Part shown: piece by piece, positions 17,201 to 27,700 of the stretch | How positions within the stretch are numbered: position 1 is the stretch's first letter | Layout: the number at the start of each line of letters is the position of its first letter | Assembly: GCA_015069135.1 (NCBI GenBank) | Contig: SVJE01000003.1 | Location: 1 to 47,688 of the forward strand | Length of the DNA: 47,688 nucleotides | Direction: 5' to 3' | Origin: Oscillospiraceae bacterium | GTDB lineage: Bacteria > Bacillota > Clostridia > UBA1212 > SIG427 | Notes under the pieces: generated by a model | Database searches by the model: none | What the model was told of the DNA's origin: nothing | What the model saw: the letters and a program-made list of their open reading frames with translations, nothing else | Position numbers and translations under genes: made by a program

Positions 17201-19132
17201 GAAAACGTTGAAATAAACTTTACTGTATTAGGTGGTACAGTTGCTGCTGATTACGTATCCGGCCCAACTTGGGAACAAGGTACTGTAAACTTAAGTGGTA
17301 CAGGTTCCATCACTGTAACAATTACAGATAATAATTATTGTGTTCCGACAACAGTAATTCTTAACGTAGTAAATGTTGATAAGTTCACAACTGTTCAGAA
17401 TTCAACACCTTCTTATGTATCAGGTACTACAGTAAGCGTTGGTTCATTGTTTGGTGCTAATGCTGCAGCAACTTTAGGAATTAACAGCGAAGACGTTGAA
17501 ATTACTGTGGTAGGTGACAACGGAACAATTGAGCACATAGGTAATGCTACAGATTGGAAACAAGGAACTATCAGATTCTATGGTGTTGGTTCTGTAACGA
17601 TTTCTATAACAGATAACAACTGCTGTAAGGCAAAGACATTTACTGTAACTCTTACAAGAGCTGCAGGCGGCGGTGATGGTGTTGTTCTCCCTGATGAAGA
17701 GTGGGGGGATGATGAAGGCCTTGTTGATAGTGGTGAAGATTTTACCGTTAATGTAAACGGAACGTTCACAGACAACATGGTTATTCAGAGAAACAAGACT
17801 ATTGAAGTATATGGTACAGCTTCTAAAGTTGGTGGTATTGTTTATGTAACTTTAGGGGATGAAACAAAGTATGGAATTGTCGACAGCCACAATAATTGGT
17901 CTGTAGTGCTTAATGCAAGAGAGGCTAACGCAACACCTCAGAGCATGAAGATATATACTATGGCACAGGGGGTTGATGGCGGTATCAGCATTGATGGTAT
18001 CCTTATCGGTGATGTATATATTATTGCAGGCCAGTCTAATGCACAGGTATCTCTTAACTCGACATTAGGAAATAATTCTGATTTTGTAAATACAATCAGT
18101 GAATCTGACAATATCAGACTTTACACACAGTGGTTCTGGGATTGTACAGAATACTGGGGTGAATTTAATCAGGTTGGTATTAAATACCAGCCAATCACCG
18201 GCGAAGCTCAGACAGAGCCCCCTGCAGGAACACAGTGGAATGTAAACAGTGTTAATAATGCTAAAGGTTTCTCTGCTGTAGGTTACTATTTTGCTAAAAA
18301 GGTAGCTGACAATACTGATGTGCCGATAGGTGTTATTCAGTGTGTTGCCGGTGCTTCCGCACTGTGTGACTTTATGACACCTGAAGGCTATGTTGAAAAT
18401 GAACATAACAATGGTCTTAGCCAGTTCTATGCTTGTGATATTTATAAAGCTCTTATTCATCCTTTTGCAAGAACTGAAATTGCAGGTATGATTTTCTACC
18501 AGGGAGAGGGTAATGAAACTGCTGCATCTACATATGCAGAAAATCTTGCAGACTTTGTTGGTCAGATGAGAACAGTATTTGGTTCCGATATGCCATTCTA
18601 CAACGTTCAGCTTCCTTCTCATAACGCAGGAGCAAACTGGCCGGGTATGATGGATATACGATTCGAACAGGCAGATGCTTTGAGCATGGTTGATAACTAC
18701 TACCTTGTTGGTACCATGGATGTAGCTATTAACTCTTCTGATACGGATGCTGCACATCCTACAAATAAGAAGTATATTGGTGATCGTCTTGCTTACTTGA
18801 CATTGGCTAATGTTTACGATCCTGCCAAATATGCTATGAACAATTATGGCTCACCAAAGGTTTCTTCTGTATCAGTTCAGGGTAATTACGCATATATTTA
18901 CTTTGATAACTGTGGTTCAGGCTTAGTAAGCGGAAGCGTAAAAGGCTTTACTGACTACAATACAGGTGCTGCACTTTCAGCGGTTGTTGAGGGTACAAAC
19001 TGTGTTAAGGTTACACTTACTTCCGGTGTTAGAACTATTGCTTATGGTGACAGTATGGTGGCTACATCATTAACTCATAACCTTAGAAACAGCAATGGAA
19101 TGTATGCTGTAGCATTCAGAGTATCAGTGTAA
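14234..19132 (+). CDS. Large modular secreted protein with C-terminal sialate O-acetylesterase-type domain (1632 aa)
   Basis: Signal peptide at 1-28. It lacks the three 168-aa modules of its upstream paralogue and starts directly with the second module type (from about residue 45). Then come the Ig/ZU5-like part (ending ATFSEIAVVS), a beta-helix-like region with FEGTFDATGHTIKN and GIFGWVRNGTVKNL, and four Ig-like repeats (about 855-1150). After a Gly/Asp linker the C-terminal ~450 residues are an SGNH-type esterase: FTDNMVIQRNKTIEVYG opens it as in sialate O-acetylesterases, AGQSNA holds the nucleophile Ser1268, YQGEGN follows, and D1505-AA-H1508-P gives the Asp-His pair. It would remove O-acetyl groups from host or dietary glycans outside the cell. 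No wall anchor is seen. Confidence 0.88.
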   Translation: MKSKLKCLLSILLVFAMVLTSQLATFASETQEVNVDAVAKNSISNVYYDDVMDALLEATENETVILLEDTSVSMITVPEDVTLDLNGYALTSNYVTCFGNIVDESEDNTGVLNVSSKRFLIQENNKQLPVREGNGYRFFDVSNFNTRYLKDTSKYVFQPFIEKEAHSIINNGKASSGVTINVRVSWTQNEGVRSQDFVYTYDKIEKFFNSYSVKNDMEKYGQMFTLVLGGTDAFENISFKAVVVSDTGVEISSVPTIINIGGNVSTDENNQVTEEVTLQNGHSSAVVNQGTQLEENTNELTFTVEEMDVTNSDILLEDTEEMVSMDVHVEGVASNNTVPIIVTLDKIAPEFLNQGNIKLYHVENGETVEMTRVYSLEELDAHNEFYYDIATGTITMALATFSEIAVVSDIENEWNGDIDAKWYNTTDTEFIIYNADQFAGFNKIVSGDPAYVAEVDSFAGKTVKLAADINIGHDTTKDVTDKNILWYPIGAWLPQDTSNGYDDVWYSWGGPFEGTFDATGHTIKNIYQRTWDMDGNYDAGYWDTAMGIFGWVRNGTVKNLVIENFATVGEFTPTGCVTAYGIGNCTFENITLLDCHPATYNTGGAGIVGWDDGGDDTSDEEKTHYVFNNITIDNSNEIEALWGSWDVGCAGILGYLGQYSTAEFNNCHVAAVLNVYNDVCANYQYYWYRYCGMLIGTVDRTYKDANGYTAIDLNGITVNNCTVNFGGWNDYYYCELVRNSLASYTHDHQFSKLVEVDAIPAEPGNGNYLITTRDENGNVITAECYHYKNGVRFYHSDEGTETDPDTKETVLVEDKTLVNLPFNQIFGGYGWGVKGTQFADIGENNEVLGVTIGYNESIKKFEGKGVETVASGTVISVGELFNAIADIEPGIDNGNVKVTVSPVGKNSSASGVYTANTDDWSLGTVVFNGEGVAQIIITDYYFCRTTSMLVNVVNSKFEVKADSATYTSGSSIKLGDLFAETGNGTVVNDENVEINFTVLGGTVAADYVSGPTWEQGTVNLSGTGSITVTITDNNYCVPTTVILNVVNVDKFTTVQNSTPSYVSGTTVSVGSLFGANAAATLGINSEDVEITVVGDNGTIEHIGNATDWKQGTIRFYGVGSVTISITDNNCCKAKTFTVTLTRAAGGGDGVVLPDEEWGDDEGLVDSGEDFTVNVNGTFTDNMVIQRNKTIEVYGTASKVGGIVYVTLGDETKYGIVDSHNNWSVVLNAREANATPQSMKIYTMAQGVDGGISIDGILIGDVYIIAGQSNAQVSLNSTLGNNSDFVNTISESDNIRLYTQWFWDCTEYWGEFNQVGIKYQPITGEAQTEPPAGTQWNVNSVNNAKGFSAVGYYFAKKVADNTDVPIGVIQCVAGASALCDFMTPEGYVENEHNNGLSQFYACDIYKALIHPFARTEIAGMIFYQGEGNETAASTYAENLADFVGQMRTVFGSDMPFYNVQLPSHNAGANWPGMMDIRFEQADALSMVDNYYLVGTMDVAINSSDTDAAHPTNKKYIGDRLAYLTLANVYDPAKYAMNNYGSPKVSSVSVQGNYAYIYFDNCGSGLVSGSVKGFTDYNTGAALSAVVEGTNCVKVTLTSGVRTIAYGDSMVATSLTHNLRNSNGMYAVAFRVSV

Positions 19133-19144
19133 AAATGCATTAAA

Positions 19145-19177
19145 GTCAACAACAGGGTAAAGGGCCTTGTTGTTGAC
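19145..19177 (+). terminator. Hairpin after the esterase gene
   Basis: GTCAACAACA-GG pairs with CC-TTGTTGTTGAC with one bulged base. No T run follows, so it is a weak terminator or an mRNA 3' stabiliser. The -35 box of the next gene overlaps its right arm. Confidence 0.6.
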
Positions 19178-19201
19178 ATTAAGTTTCAATAGTGATAATA
19201 T
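19173..19201 (+). promoter_or_regulatory. Promoter of the 754-aa secreted protein
   Basis: TTGACA at 19173-19178, a 17-nt spacer ending AGTGA, TAATAT at 19196-19201. The -35 lies inside the preceding hairpin arm. Confidence 0.65.
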
Positions 19202-19271
19202 TATGTTAATATTTTTTGACAAAATTTAACTTTTTATATTTTTGTTTTTATTTTTAAGGAGGTTTTTTTCT

Positions 19272-21536
19272 ATGTGGAAAAAGGTTGTGACATTTTGTGT
19301 CATAATAGTAGCGCTTTCAGCGTTAATGATAATTGGTTCTGCAGCATTTAATGTAAATAATCCATGTGCAGATTTCGATTACTCTAATGGTACAGAGGAT
19401 ATAAATTCAGGTTGGTTTTGGAGTGGCCAAACGCACCCTAGTGCAACTTATACTTCATTGGTAGATTGTGCTGACAAAAATGCATACGCTCAATCTGTTG
19501 CACTTAGTACAATTCCTTCAACACAAGGTTATGATTTCGGTTATCCTGTAATGCAGTATAATAGTGATGTTTTTACTTCGCCTTTATATCTTCACAGTGG
19601 TATTACTATTGAGTGGTATGGAAAATTATCGAGCAAGGGTTATGAGTTTTATATGTTAGATAACGATTTGGATTTTGAACTTGGTCCTAATGATAATGGT
19701 TCTATTTCCATGGAATATACAACTGATGGATATATTGGTGCGTGGTATACATACGAAAATGGTTCAAGTTATCAATATGTAAGAAGTAGTAGCACTTATA
19801 AAAATACCAACTATATACATATTGTATTAACTGTTTCAAATGCAGGTTTCAATCTTTATGTCAATGGAGAGCTTGCAGGTTCCTTAGCTCAGGCACCGGT
19901 TAATAATTCAAGCATGGCTTATATTCTGCCTTGTAAGTATAGTAATAAAGGACAGCTTATAAGAACCAGATTGTGGAATTCTGTTGCAAGTGCTACTGAT
20001 GTTTCCAATATGTACACTGCACATACTAAAAAAGCTTTTCTTGATATTGATTTTGCTAACTTAAATTATTTGGATTCAACCGGCAGAGTTAATTATAGGA
20101 CAAAACCAAATAATACATCTAAGATAACAGCTGAGAATATGATTTCAAAAGATGCATGGAGAGAGGCTGTAAACAATCCCGAAAATGGTGCTTTCCAGTA
20201 TGTTGGAATTCTGAATAAAACTGTTTTACCTAAAAAATTTGCTATTGAGTGGTATGGTGTATGTTCTCTGCCAAATACTATGCTTCTTCAGATTGCGATG
20301 GAGGATGGATCTATGTACACTGTTGGTACAAATGAAACCGGTGATGGTTTTGAATTCTATCGCTTTTTAGGTGCATCAGTAGGTGGCCATGACATGATTA
20401 TAAACTCTATTAACGATACAAATGACACAATGGATCCGGGAGTAACCAAGATTTGTAATCTTTCTGAAGCTCATCATGTAGCTGTTTATTGTGGTGGAAG
20501 TAATGTATATTTAGTTGTAGACGGTGTTAGAGTTGCCGGATGTGCATGGAGCGGAGGTAATGCTAAGAATATCAGTAGTATTAATGTTCGTGGTCAGAAT
20601 TTGATGTTTGTTAAAATGTATGCATACAATAAAGGTATCGCTGCTATACAGGAAACTTATAAGTCACTTCGTGGTGTAAGATTCTCCAGTGCTTCTTTGA
20701 CATTGACAGAAAATATTGCAATTAACTTTAAGGTTCCTACAAGTGTTAACGCTAGTAACACAGGCATTACTATTAGTAAAGTAGAGTTTACTTTCAATGG
20801 CTCAACTAAGGTTGTAACACCTACAACTTCAGGCAGTGAATATGTATATTCTCTTACAGATATTGCTCCAAACCAGATGGATAAAGTGGTTACTGCTAAG
20901 ATTACTGGTACTAACTATGCCGGTGCTACTGTTACTGCGACAAAGACATACAGTGTTTTGGATTATTGTAAGAATATGATTGGAACATCTAAGACTGAGT
21001 TGTCTACATTGATTGTTGATATGGTTAACTATGGTGCAGCTGCTCAGGCATATAAAGGTGAGACAGTTACTATTAATAACTGGTTAACAGACACACATAA
21101 GGGCTGGGCTACAGCTACAAGAACATATAATTCTGTTAAAGCTACAAATAAGTATGCAAATGCTACAGTTACTTGGAGAGGTGTTGGACTTAACCTTAAC
21201 GATACAGTTGATATGAGATTTAAGATTGCAACAAGTGATATCTCTAACTTAACTGCAAATGTAACAGTTGGCGGAAACACTACTCCGGTTAGTTCCTTCG
21301 TAGCAACAGGTGTTGTAGCAGGCGAGTATTACTTCTACTTTAACGAGCTTGATCCTGATCAGCTTAGCGCTCCAATCACTGTTACATTGTACAGAAACGG
21401 CGTTCAGGTAAGTGATACTATTACATACAGTGTTGAATCATATGCATCAGGTCTTCAGTATGAGTCAGGCAACCTTGGCGCACTGGTTAAAGCAATGATG
21501 AAGTATGGTGATTCTTCTTACGCATATGCAAACTGA
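19272..21536 (+). CDS. Secreted protein with two ConA/LamG-like domains and paired C-terminal domains (754 aa)
   Basis: Signal peptide at about 1-27 (hydrophobic VTFCVIIVALSALMIIG). Two lectin/LamG-like beta-sandwich domains follow: about 55-255, with ITIEWYGKL and LTVSNAGFNLYVNGELAG, and about 265-465, with FAIEWYGVC and HHVAVYCGGSNVYLVVDG. The remainder is a tandem of two related ~140-aa domains, each starting with a V-x-F/L-N-L/I-N strand and ending with a helix; the first ends MVNYGAAAQAY and the second AMMKYGDSSYAYAN. The latter type is a frequent C-terminal module of Lachnospiraceae surface proteins, as I recall. ATG 19272 is preferred over 19242 because AAGGAGG at 19256-19262 precedes it. 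A sugar- or host-binding role is inferred. Confidence 0.82.
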   Translation: MWKKVVTFCVIIVALSALMIIGSAAFNVNNPCADFDYSNGTEDINSGWFWSGQTHPSATYTSLVDCADKNAYAQSVALSTIPSTQGYDFGYPVMQYNSDVFTSPLYLHSGITIEWYGKLSSKGYEFYMLDNDLDFELGPNDNGSISMEYTTDGYIGAWYTYENGSSYQYVRSSSTYKNTNYIHIVLTVSNAGFNLYVNGELAGSLAQAPVNNSSMAYILPCKYSNKGQLIRTRLWNSVASATDVSNMYTAHTKKAFLDIDFANLNYLDSTGRVNYRTKPNNTSKITAENMISKDAWREAVNNPENGAFQYVGILNKTVLPKKFAIEWYGVCSLPNTMLLQIAMEDGSMYTVGTNETGDGFEFYRFLGASVGGHDMIINSINDTNDTMDPGVTKICNLSEAHHVAVYCGGSNVYLVVDGVRVAGCAWSGGNAKNISSINVRGQNLMFVKMYAYNKGIAAIQETYKSLRGVRFSSASLTLTENIAINFKVPTSVNASNTGITISKVEFTFNGSTKVVTPTTSGSEYVYSLTDIAPNQMDKVVTAKITGTNYAGATVTATKTYSVLDYCKNMIGTSKTELSTLIVDMVNYGAAAQAYKGETVTINNWLTDTHKGWATATRTYNSVKATNKYANATVTWRGVGLNLNDTVDMRFKIATSDISNLTANVTVGGNTTPVSSFVATGVVAGEYYFYFNELDPDQLSAPITVTLYRNGVQVSDTITYSVESYASGLQYESGNLGALVKAMMKYGDSSYAYAN

Positions 21537-21568
21537 TTAAACCGATTAAAATAATAAACAATTAATTT

Positions 21569-21602
21569 TACCCCTGTCGATGAAAATCGGCAGGGGTATT
21601 TT
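21569..21602 (+). terminator. Rho-independent terminator
   Basis: A 13-bp stem with one G-T wobble closing a GAAA loop (21582-21585), followed by TTTT. Confidence 0.9.
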
Positions 21603-21648
21603 CATGCCTTCTTGAACGTCGAAAAGCTTGTGGAATTGTGTCGAATTA

Positions 21649-21677
21649 TTGACTTTTATATCACCAAGTAGTAAACT
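21649..21677 (+). promoter_or_regulatory. Promoter of the 2990-aa surface protein
   Basis: TTGACT at 21649-21654, 17-nt spacer, TAAACT at 21672-21677: the same hexamers and spacing as 9235-9263. Confidence 0.75.
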
Positions 21678-21699
21678 TGTATTAACTATAGTACTATTG

Positions 21700-21718
21700 G
21701 GTGTAGTGTGCCCATTTG
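21700..21718 (+). promoter_or_regulatory. Conserved 5'-leader element, copy 2
   Basis: GGTGTAGTG then TGCCCATTTG; 17 of 19 positions match 9286-9304 and the distance from the -10 box is again 22 nt. Surrounding leader sequence is not similar. Confidence 0.55.
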
Positions 21719-21782
21719 GTGCGAAACGAACAAAAGATTAGTATTTAATATAGGGTCATTTAAGAGAAGGAAGGATGCTAAA

Positions 21783-24700
21783 ATGAAAAAAATGTTTAAG
21801 CGATTTTTAAGCTTGGTTTTGGCAATTGCAATGTTACTTACAACACCTGTTGTAGCATTTGCTGAAGAGGGAACAGAAGCAGTTCCTGCTTTGCCAACAG
21901 CAAAGGTGAGAAAAATCAGCACAGAGAATCTTACATTCGCTATGAATTTCACAGTGGATGAAATTACTGATGAGCAGTTGGCATATTATGACGATTGGTA
22001 TGCTGATTTTGAACTGACCATTAATAAAGATGTGGTATTCAATGCTGACGGAACAGCAGATGGTTACCTTTCAGGTCAGTACGATGAGTGGAGTGCTGAT
22101 TGGGTAGATGTACCACCTTCCGATGTATCCTTAAAGGCTAATGAGCCATTAAAAATTATGGAATATGCTGCAAAAGTTAAAGATAACAAAGACTTGCAGT
22201 ATACATACGGTGAAGTATACACAGGCGTACAGGACTTTGACTGTGGTGTTTATTTTACACCTGAGTTCTTAGAGGCAAATCCTGATGTTGAAGTAACTCT
22301 GGAACTTCGCATGTATAATCCTGAGAATCCTACAGAAGGATATACAATAGGAGATACATATGTATATACTGTTAATGATGTAATTCCTAATCTTCCTTCC
22401 GCTACTGTTACAAATCTGGTGATGGATAATCTTACATTTGCTACAAACTTTAAGGTAAATGAAATCAGTGATGAACAGCTGGCATATTATGAAGATTGGT
22501 ATGCTGATTTTGAATTGTCAATAAATAGAGATGTTACATTTAATTCTGATGGAACAGCAGATGGCTATCTTTCCGGTCAGTATGATGAATGGGGTCCTGA
22601 TTGGGTAAATGTTCCTATCGATAAGGATATAACACTTAAAGCAGGAGAAGTTGTCAGGATTATGGAATTTGCTTCTGAAATAATGGGTAAGCCCGGACTC
22701 AGATATACTTTTAGTCAGGTGTACACAGGTGTACAGGACTTCGACTGTGGCATATATTTTACACCTGAATTTTTAGCAGAGAATCCTGATGTTGAAGTAA
22801 CTCTTAAGCTTCAGATGTATAATCCCGAAAATGAAGATGAAAGCTATGTAATCGGAAAAACATATGATTATACCCGAGCTGTAGCTCAGAATACAACAAC
22901 CGATGTTATTTATGCGGATATTACAGAGGCTTTGTTTGAAGCTGCAGAAAATGAAACAGTAGTTATTTTACAGAATGTCGAATTTTCTGTAGTTACAGTT
23001 CCTGAAAATGTTACTTTAGATCTTAACGGATATACATTGACAGCAAAATATGTTACATGTTTCGGACATATTATAGATAGCAGCGATGATAATACCGGTC
23101 TCTTAAAGGTTGCTGAAAGTAAGTTCCTTATTCAGGAAACAAATAAGCAGCTTCCTGTTAAAACCGATGAAGGTTACAGCTTCTTTGAAGTGACAAAGTT
23201 TAATGTTCGTTATTTAGAAGAATCTACAAAGTTTGTATTCCAGCCATTTATTGAGCAAAGCGCACATGAACTTATTAAAAACAAAAAGGCAGCATCAGGT
23301 GTATCAATAAATGTTCGTGTAACATGGACACAGAGCACAGGAAAACGTTCACAGGATTTTGTATATACCTATGATAAAGTTGAAAAGTATTTTGACAGCT
23401 ATTCTGTAAGAAATGATGTTGAAAGATACGGACAGATGTTTACTTTGGTAATGCGTGGCACAGAAGATTTTGAAGATCTTACTTTCAGTGCAGTAGTAAC
23501 ATCTAATACCGGAGTTGAATTGTCTTCAACTCCTATAGTTGCAGGAGAGGAGCTTCCTGTAGAGAAATTTGAAAAGGCAAGTACTGCTAATGATTCTTAT
23601 ACGGCAGGTACAGTGGTTAAACTTGGTGACTTGTTTGCAGCAATGCCAGGTGTAACTATTGATACAGCTAATGTACAGGTTACAGTTTCAGGTGTTGATG
23701 CTACTTACATAGCTGATGCAAGTGACTGGACGCAAAGAACTCTTGCCTTCAACGAAACAGGTGAAGCTACAATTACAATTACAGATAATAACCTTTGTAT
23801 TGCAACAACATTAAAGGTTAATATTACAAATGTTAAAAAGTTCGAAAAGGCATATACAGTCTTAACTTCATATACTACAGGCTCTGTGGTAAGTATAGGT
23901 GACTTGTTTACTGCAGTAGAGGGTGCAACTCTTCCTGTTGTTAATGAAACAGTACAGGTTACAGTTACCGGTGACGGAGTAACAGGTACTTTCGTAGCAG
24001 ATGCCACTGATTGGACAAAGGGTACTGTTAAACTTAATGGTGCCGGTACAGCAGTGATTTCTGTTACAGATAACAATTATTGTGAAACTGCAACAATTAC
24101 TGTTGAAGTTGTAACAATTCAGAAGTTTGAAAAAGCTGATTCTGCCAAAGATTCATATACATCAGGAACTACTGTTAAGCTGGGTGATTTGTTTACAGCT
24201 ATAGAAGGTATAACACTTAATGTTGATGATTCAAATGTAAAGATAGCAGTTTCAGGAAATGGTGTAACGGGAACTTATACAGCTGATACAACTGACTGGA
24301 CACAGGGTACTCTTAAGTTTAATGGTGCAGGTGAAGCTACAGTTACAATTACAGATGATAACTATTGTATTGAGACATCTATTCTTGTTCAGATTCAGGA
24401 AGTAGAAAAATTTGAAAAAGTAGAAAATGCTGAAACTTCATATACATCAGGAACTGAGCTTAATATTGGTGATTTGTTTACTGCTACAGAAGATTCCACC
24501 CTGGAAATTGATGATTCAAAAGTTCAAGTATCAATTACTCCGGCAGACGAGGAAAGTACTGTAACAGGAACTTATACAGCAGACCCATCTGACTGGACAA
24601 AGGGTTCATTTAAGTTCAACGGTATGGGTAAGGCTTTGATTACAATTACTGATAACAATCACTGTGTAACTGCAACATTTGTTGTGGATGTTTTACCGGT

Positions 24701-27700
24701 TGAAAAATTCGAAGTAATTGAATCTGCTGAAGTTGTACATAATTCAGGATCTGAAGTTGCAGTTGGTAGCCTCTTTGCTGCTAACGAAGGTGCAACACTT
24801 CCGATTGATAGTAAAAATGTAACAGTAACAATTACATCAGCAACAAGATCAATTGGTGTAAGCGGTGTGTTTATTGGTGATCCAAGCGATTGGACAAAGG
24901 GTATAATTAAGTTTACAGGTGTAGGTAAAGCTTTGGTTACAATTACCGATAACGATTGTTGCGTATCTGTATCTGTTGTAGTTGATGTTAAACCTATTGA
25001 AAAGTTTGAAAAGGCAGACACAGCTAAAGATAGTTATACATCCGGTTCCAAAGTAAGCTTAGGTAGTCTCTTTGAAGCTATAGAGGGAATTACAGTTGAT
25101 GTTGACAGTTCTTCTGTACAGGTTGCAGTAGAAGCTACAGAGGGAGATGTAACAGGTGCTTATACAGCTGATACATCAGATTGGACAAAGGGCTATGTAG
25201 TATTTAATGGTGAAGGTAAAGCTACTGTTACAATTACAGATAACAACTGTTGTGTTGAAACAACAATAGAGGTTGAAATTTTACCGCTTAAGAAGTTTGA
25301 AAAATCTGAATATGCAAAAGATTCTTATACATCAGGAACAAAAGTAACTGTTGACGAGTTATTTACAGAGATTGATGGTATCACTCTTGGAGTGGCAGGT
25401 GCAAATGTACAGGTTACAATTGAAGGTGATGGTATAATCGGTAGTTATGTTGCAAATGCCAACGATTGGACGCAGGGTACTGTTACATTTAATGGTGTTG
25501 GTACAGCCACTGTTACAATTACAGATAATGATTACTGTATTGCTACAACGCTGACAGTTGACATTTTACCTGTACAGAAATTTGAGAGCCATGGTGCTAT
25601 ATTAACTTCATACACAACAGGTACTACACTTTACTTAGGTGATCTGTTTGTTGCTAAAAAAGATGCGACTCTTGCTATTGACGATGCTAATGTACAGGTT
25701 ACAGTTACACCTGTAGGCGATAGCGATGTTAGTATATTCTATATGCCTAATGCAAATGTTTGGTCAGAAGGTCTTATAACATTTAATGGTATAGGCAAGG
25801 CTACACTTACAATTACAGATAATAATTATTGTGTTGATACGACAGTAACTGTTGAGATTGTTGTTCTTCAGAAGTTTGAAAAGGCTGACACTGCACTTGA
25901 TACATATTCAACAGGCATGTTGGTTAATATAGGTGATTTGTTTACAGCGATACCTGATATAACTCTGGCTATAGATGATGCTAATGTTCAGGTTTCTGTT
26001 ACTCCTTTAGACGAAGGTAGTACTGCAGATGGTATTTTCGTAGCAGATATAAGCGACTGGACACAGGGTACTCTGGAATTTGCCGGTGTTGGTAAGGCGG
26101 AAGTTACAATTACAGATGATAATTATTGTGTTGCAACTACAATAATTGTTGAGATACTTCCTATCGTGAAGTTTGAAAAAGCTGATACTGCTGAAGATTC
26201 TTATACATCAGGAACCACTGTTAATGTGGGAGTCTTGTTTGCAGAGATTCAGGGGACAACAATAGATATAGATGATGCTAATGTTCAGGTAGCAGTTACA
26301 GGCGATGGTGTGACAGGTACTTATACATCTGATGCAAATGATTGGACTATGGGTACAGTTAAGTTTAATGGTACAGGTACAGCTGTAATTACAATTACAG
26401 ATAACTATGATTGTGTTGCTACCACAATTACTGTAGAAATCGTACCTATGGAGAAATTTGAAAAGGCTGACACAGCAAAAGATTCCTACACATCAGGCAC
26501 TACCGTTAACGTAGGTGATTTGTTTGCAGAGATTGAAGGAATTACATTAGGTGTTAGCGATTCAAGTGTAAATGTAACAGTTGCAGGTGATGGTGTAACA
26601 GGAACTTATGTTGCAGATACAAGCGATTGGATCAACGGCACAGTTAAGTTTAATGGCACAGGTACAGCTACGGTTACAATTACAGATAACGACTGCTGTA
26701 TAGCAACAACAATAAGTGTTGAAATTACAACACTTAAGAAGTTTGAGAAGGCTGACACAGCAAAAGATTCCTATACATCAGGTGCTACCGTTAATGTAGG
26801 TGATTTGTTTGCAGAGATTACAGGAATTACATTAGGTGTTAACGATTCAAGTGTAAATGTAACAGTTGCAGGTGATGGTGTAACAGGTACATATGTTGCT
26901 GATACAACTGATTGGACACAGGGTACAATCACATTTGATGGAGAAGGTGAAGCTGTAATTACTATTACAGATAACGACTATTGTATCGCAACAACAATAA
27001 CTGTAACAGTTGAGAAACCGGTACCGGTTGATAAGTTTGCAGTTGTATTGCCGAATTATAAGTCATACTTGTACCGTGTAGGTAATAACAATGCAGTAAG
27101 TATCGGCAGATTGTTTACATTGGCAGATGATGTAACAGAGGATATGCTTGGCAATGTTACAGTTGAAGTTAAGGATTCTAACGGCACAGTAAGAGCAACT
27201 TATGCGGCAGGTGCAGGGGCTTGGAATTCAGGCACTATTGCATTTACTGAAAACTATACAGGTCTGGCATATATCACAATCAAAGATGATGGAAATACAA
27301 ATCCTCTTACATTGTCAGTGGAAGTTATTGATGCAACTAACGTGGTTTCAAATGCTGATATAACAGCTTTGAAAAACGGTGGCACATATATTACAGGCAA
27401 CGGAGTTCTGCTTGCAGATATTAATGGTGCAGCTTCGTTCTACTTAGCAGGCGGTAATTTCTATGGTAACGGATTTACACTTACATATACAGGCAATGGT
27501 TCTGTAAGAAAGGCTGACCTTAAGCAGGCTTTTGTAAATATAAGTGAAGGCGCGTTGTTGGAAAACGTTCGTATAGTATGTAAGGTATTTCCTGAAGGAT
27601 ATGTATATGTAAGCGAATTCAATAGCGTGGAAAATACTCCGTATCAGAATAATGCTGTTACAGCGAACACAGGTAGTAGAATCAGCAACTGTTATATCTA

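Noticed and set aside
18065..18757. 230-codon antisense frame under the esterase domain
   Set aside because: No ribosome site, no recognisable domain, Cys/Ser/Ile-rich composition typical of a reversed coding strand.
21708..21782. Upstream start for the 2990-aa protein
   Set aside because: It would place 25 residues from the conserved leader element before the signal peptide; ATG 21783 has AAGGAAGG and gives a signal peptide matching the paralogues.
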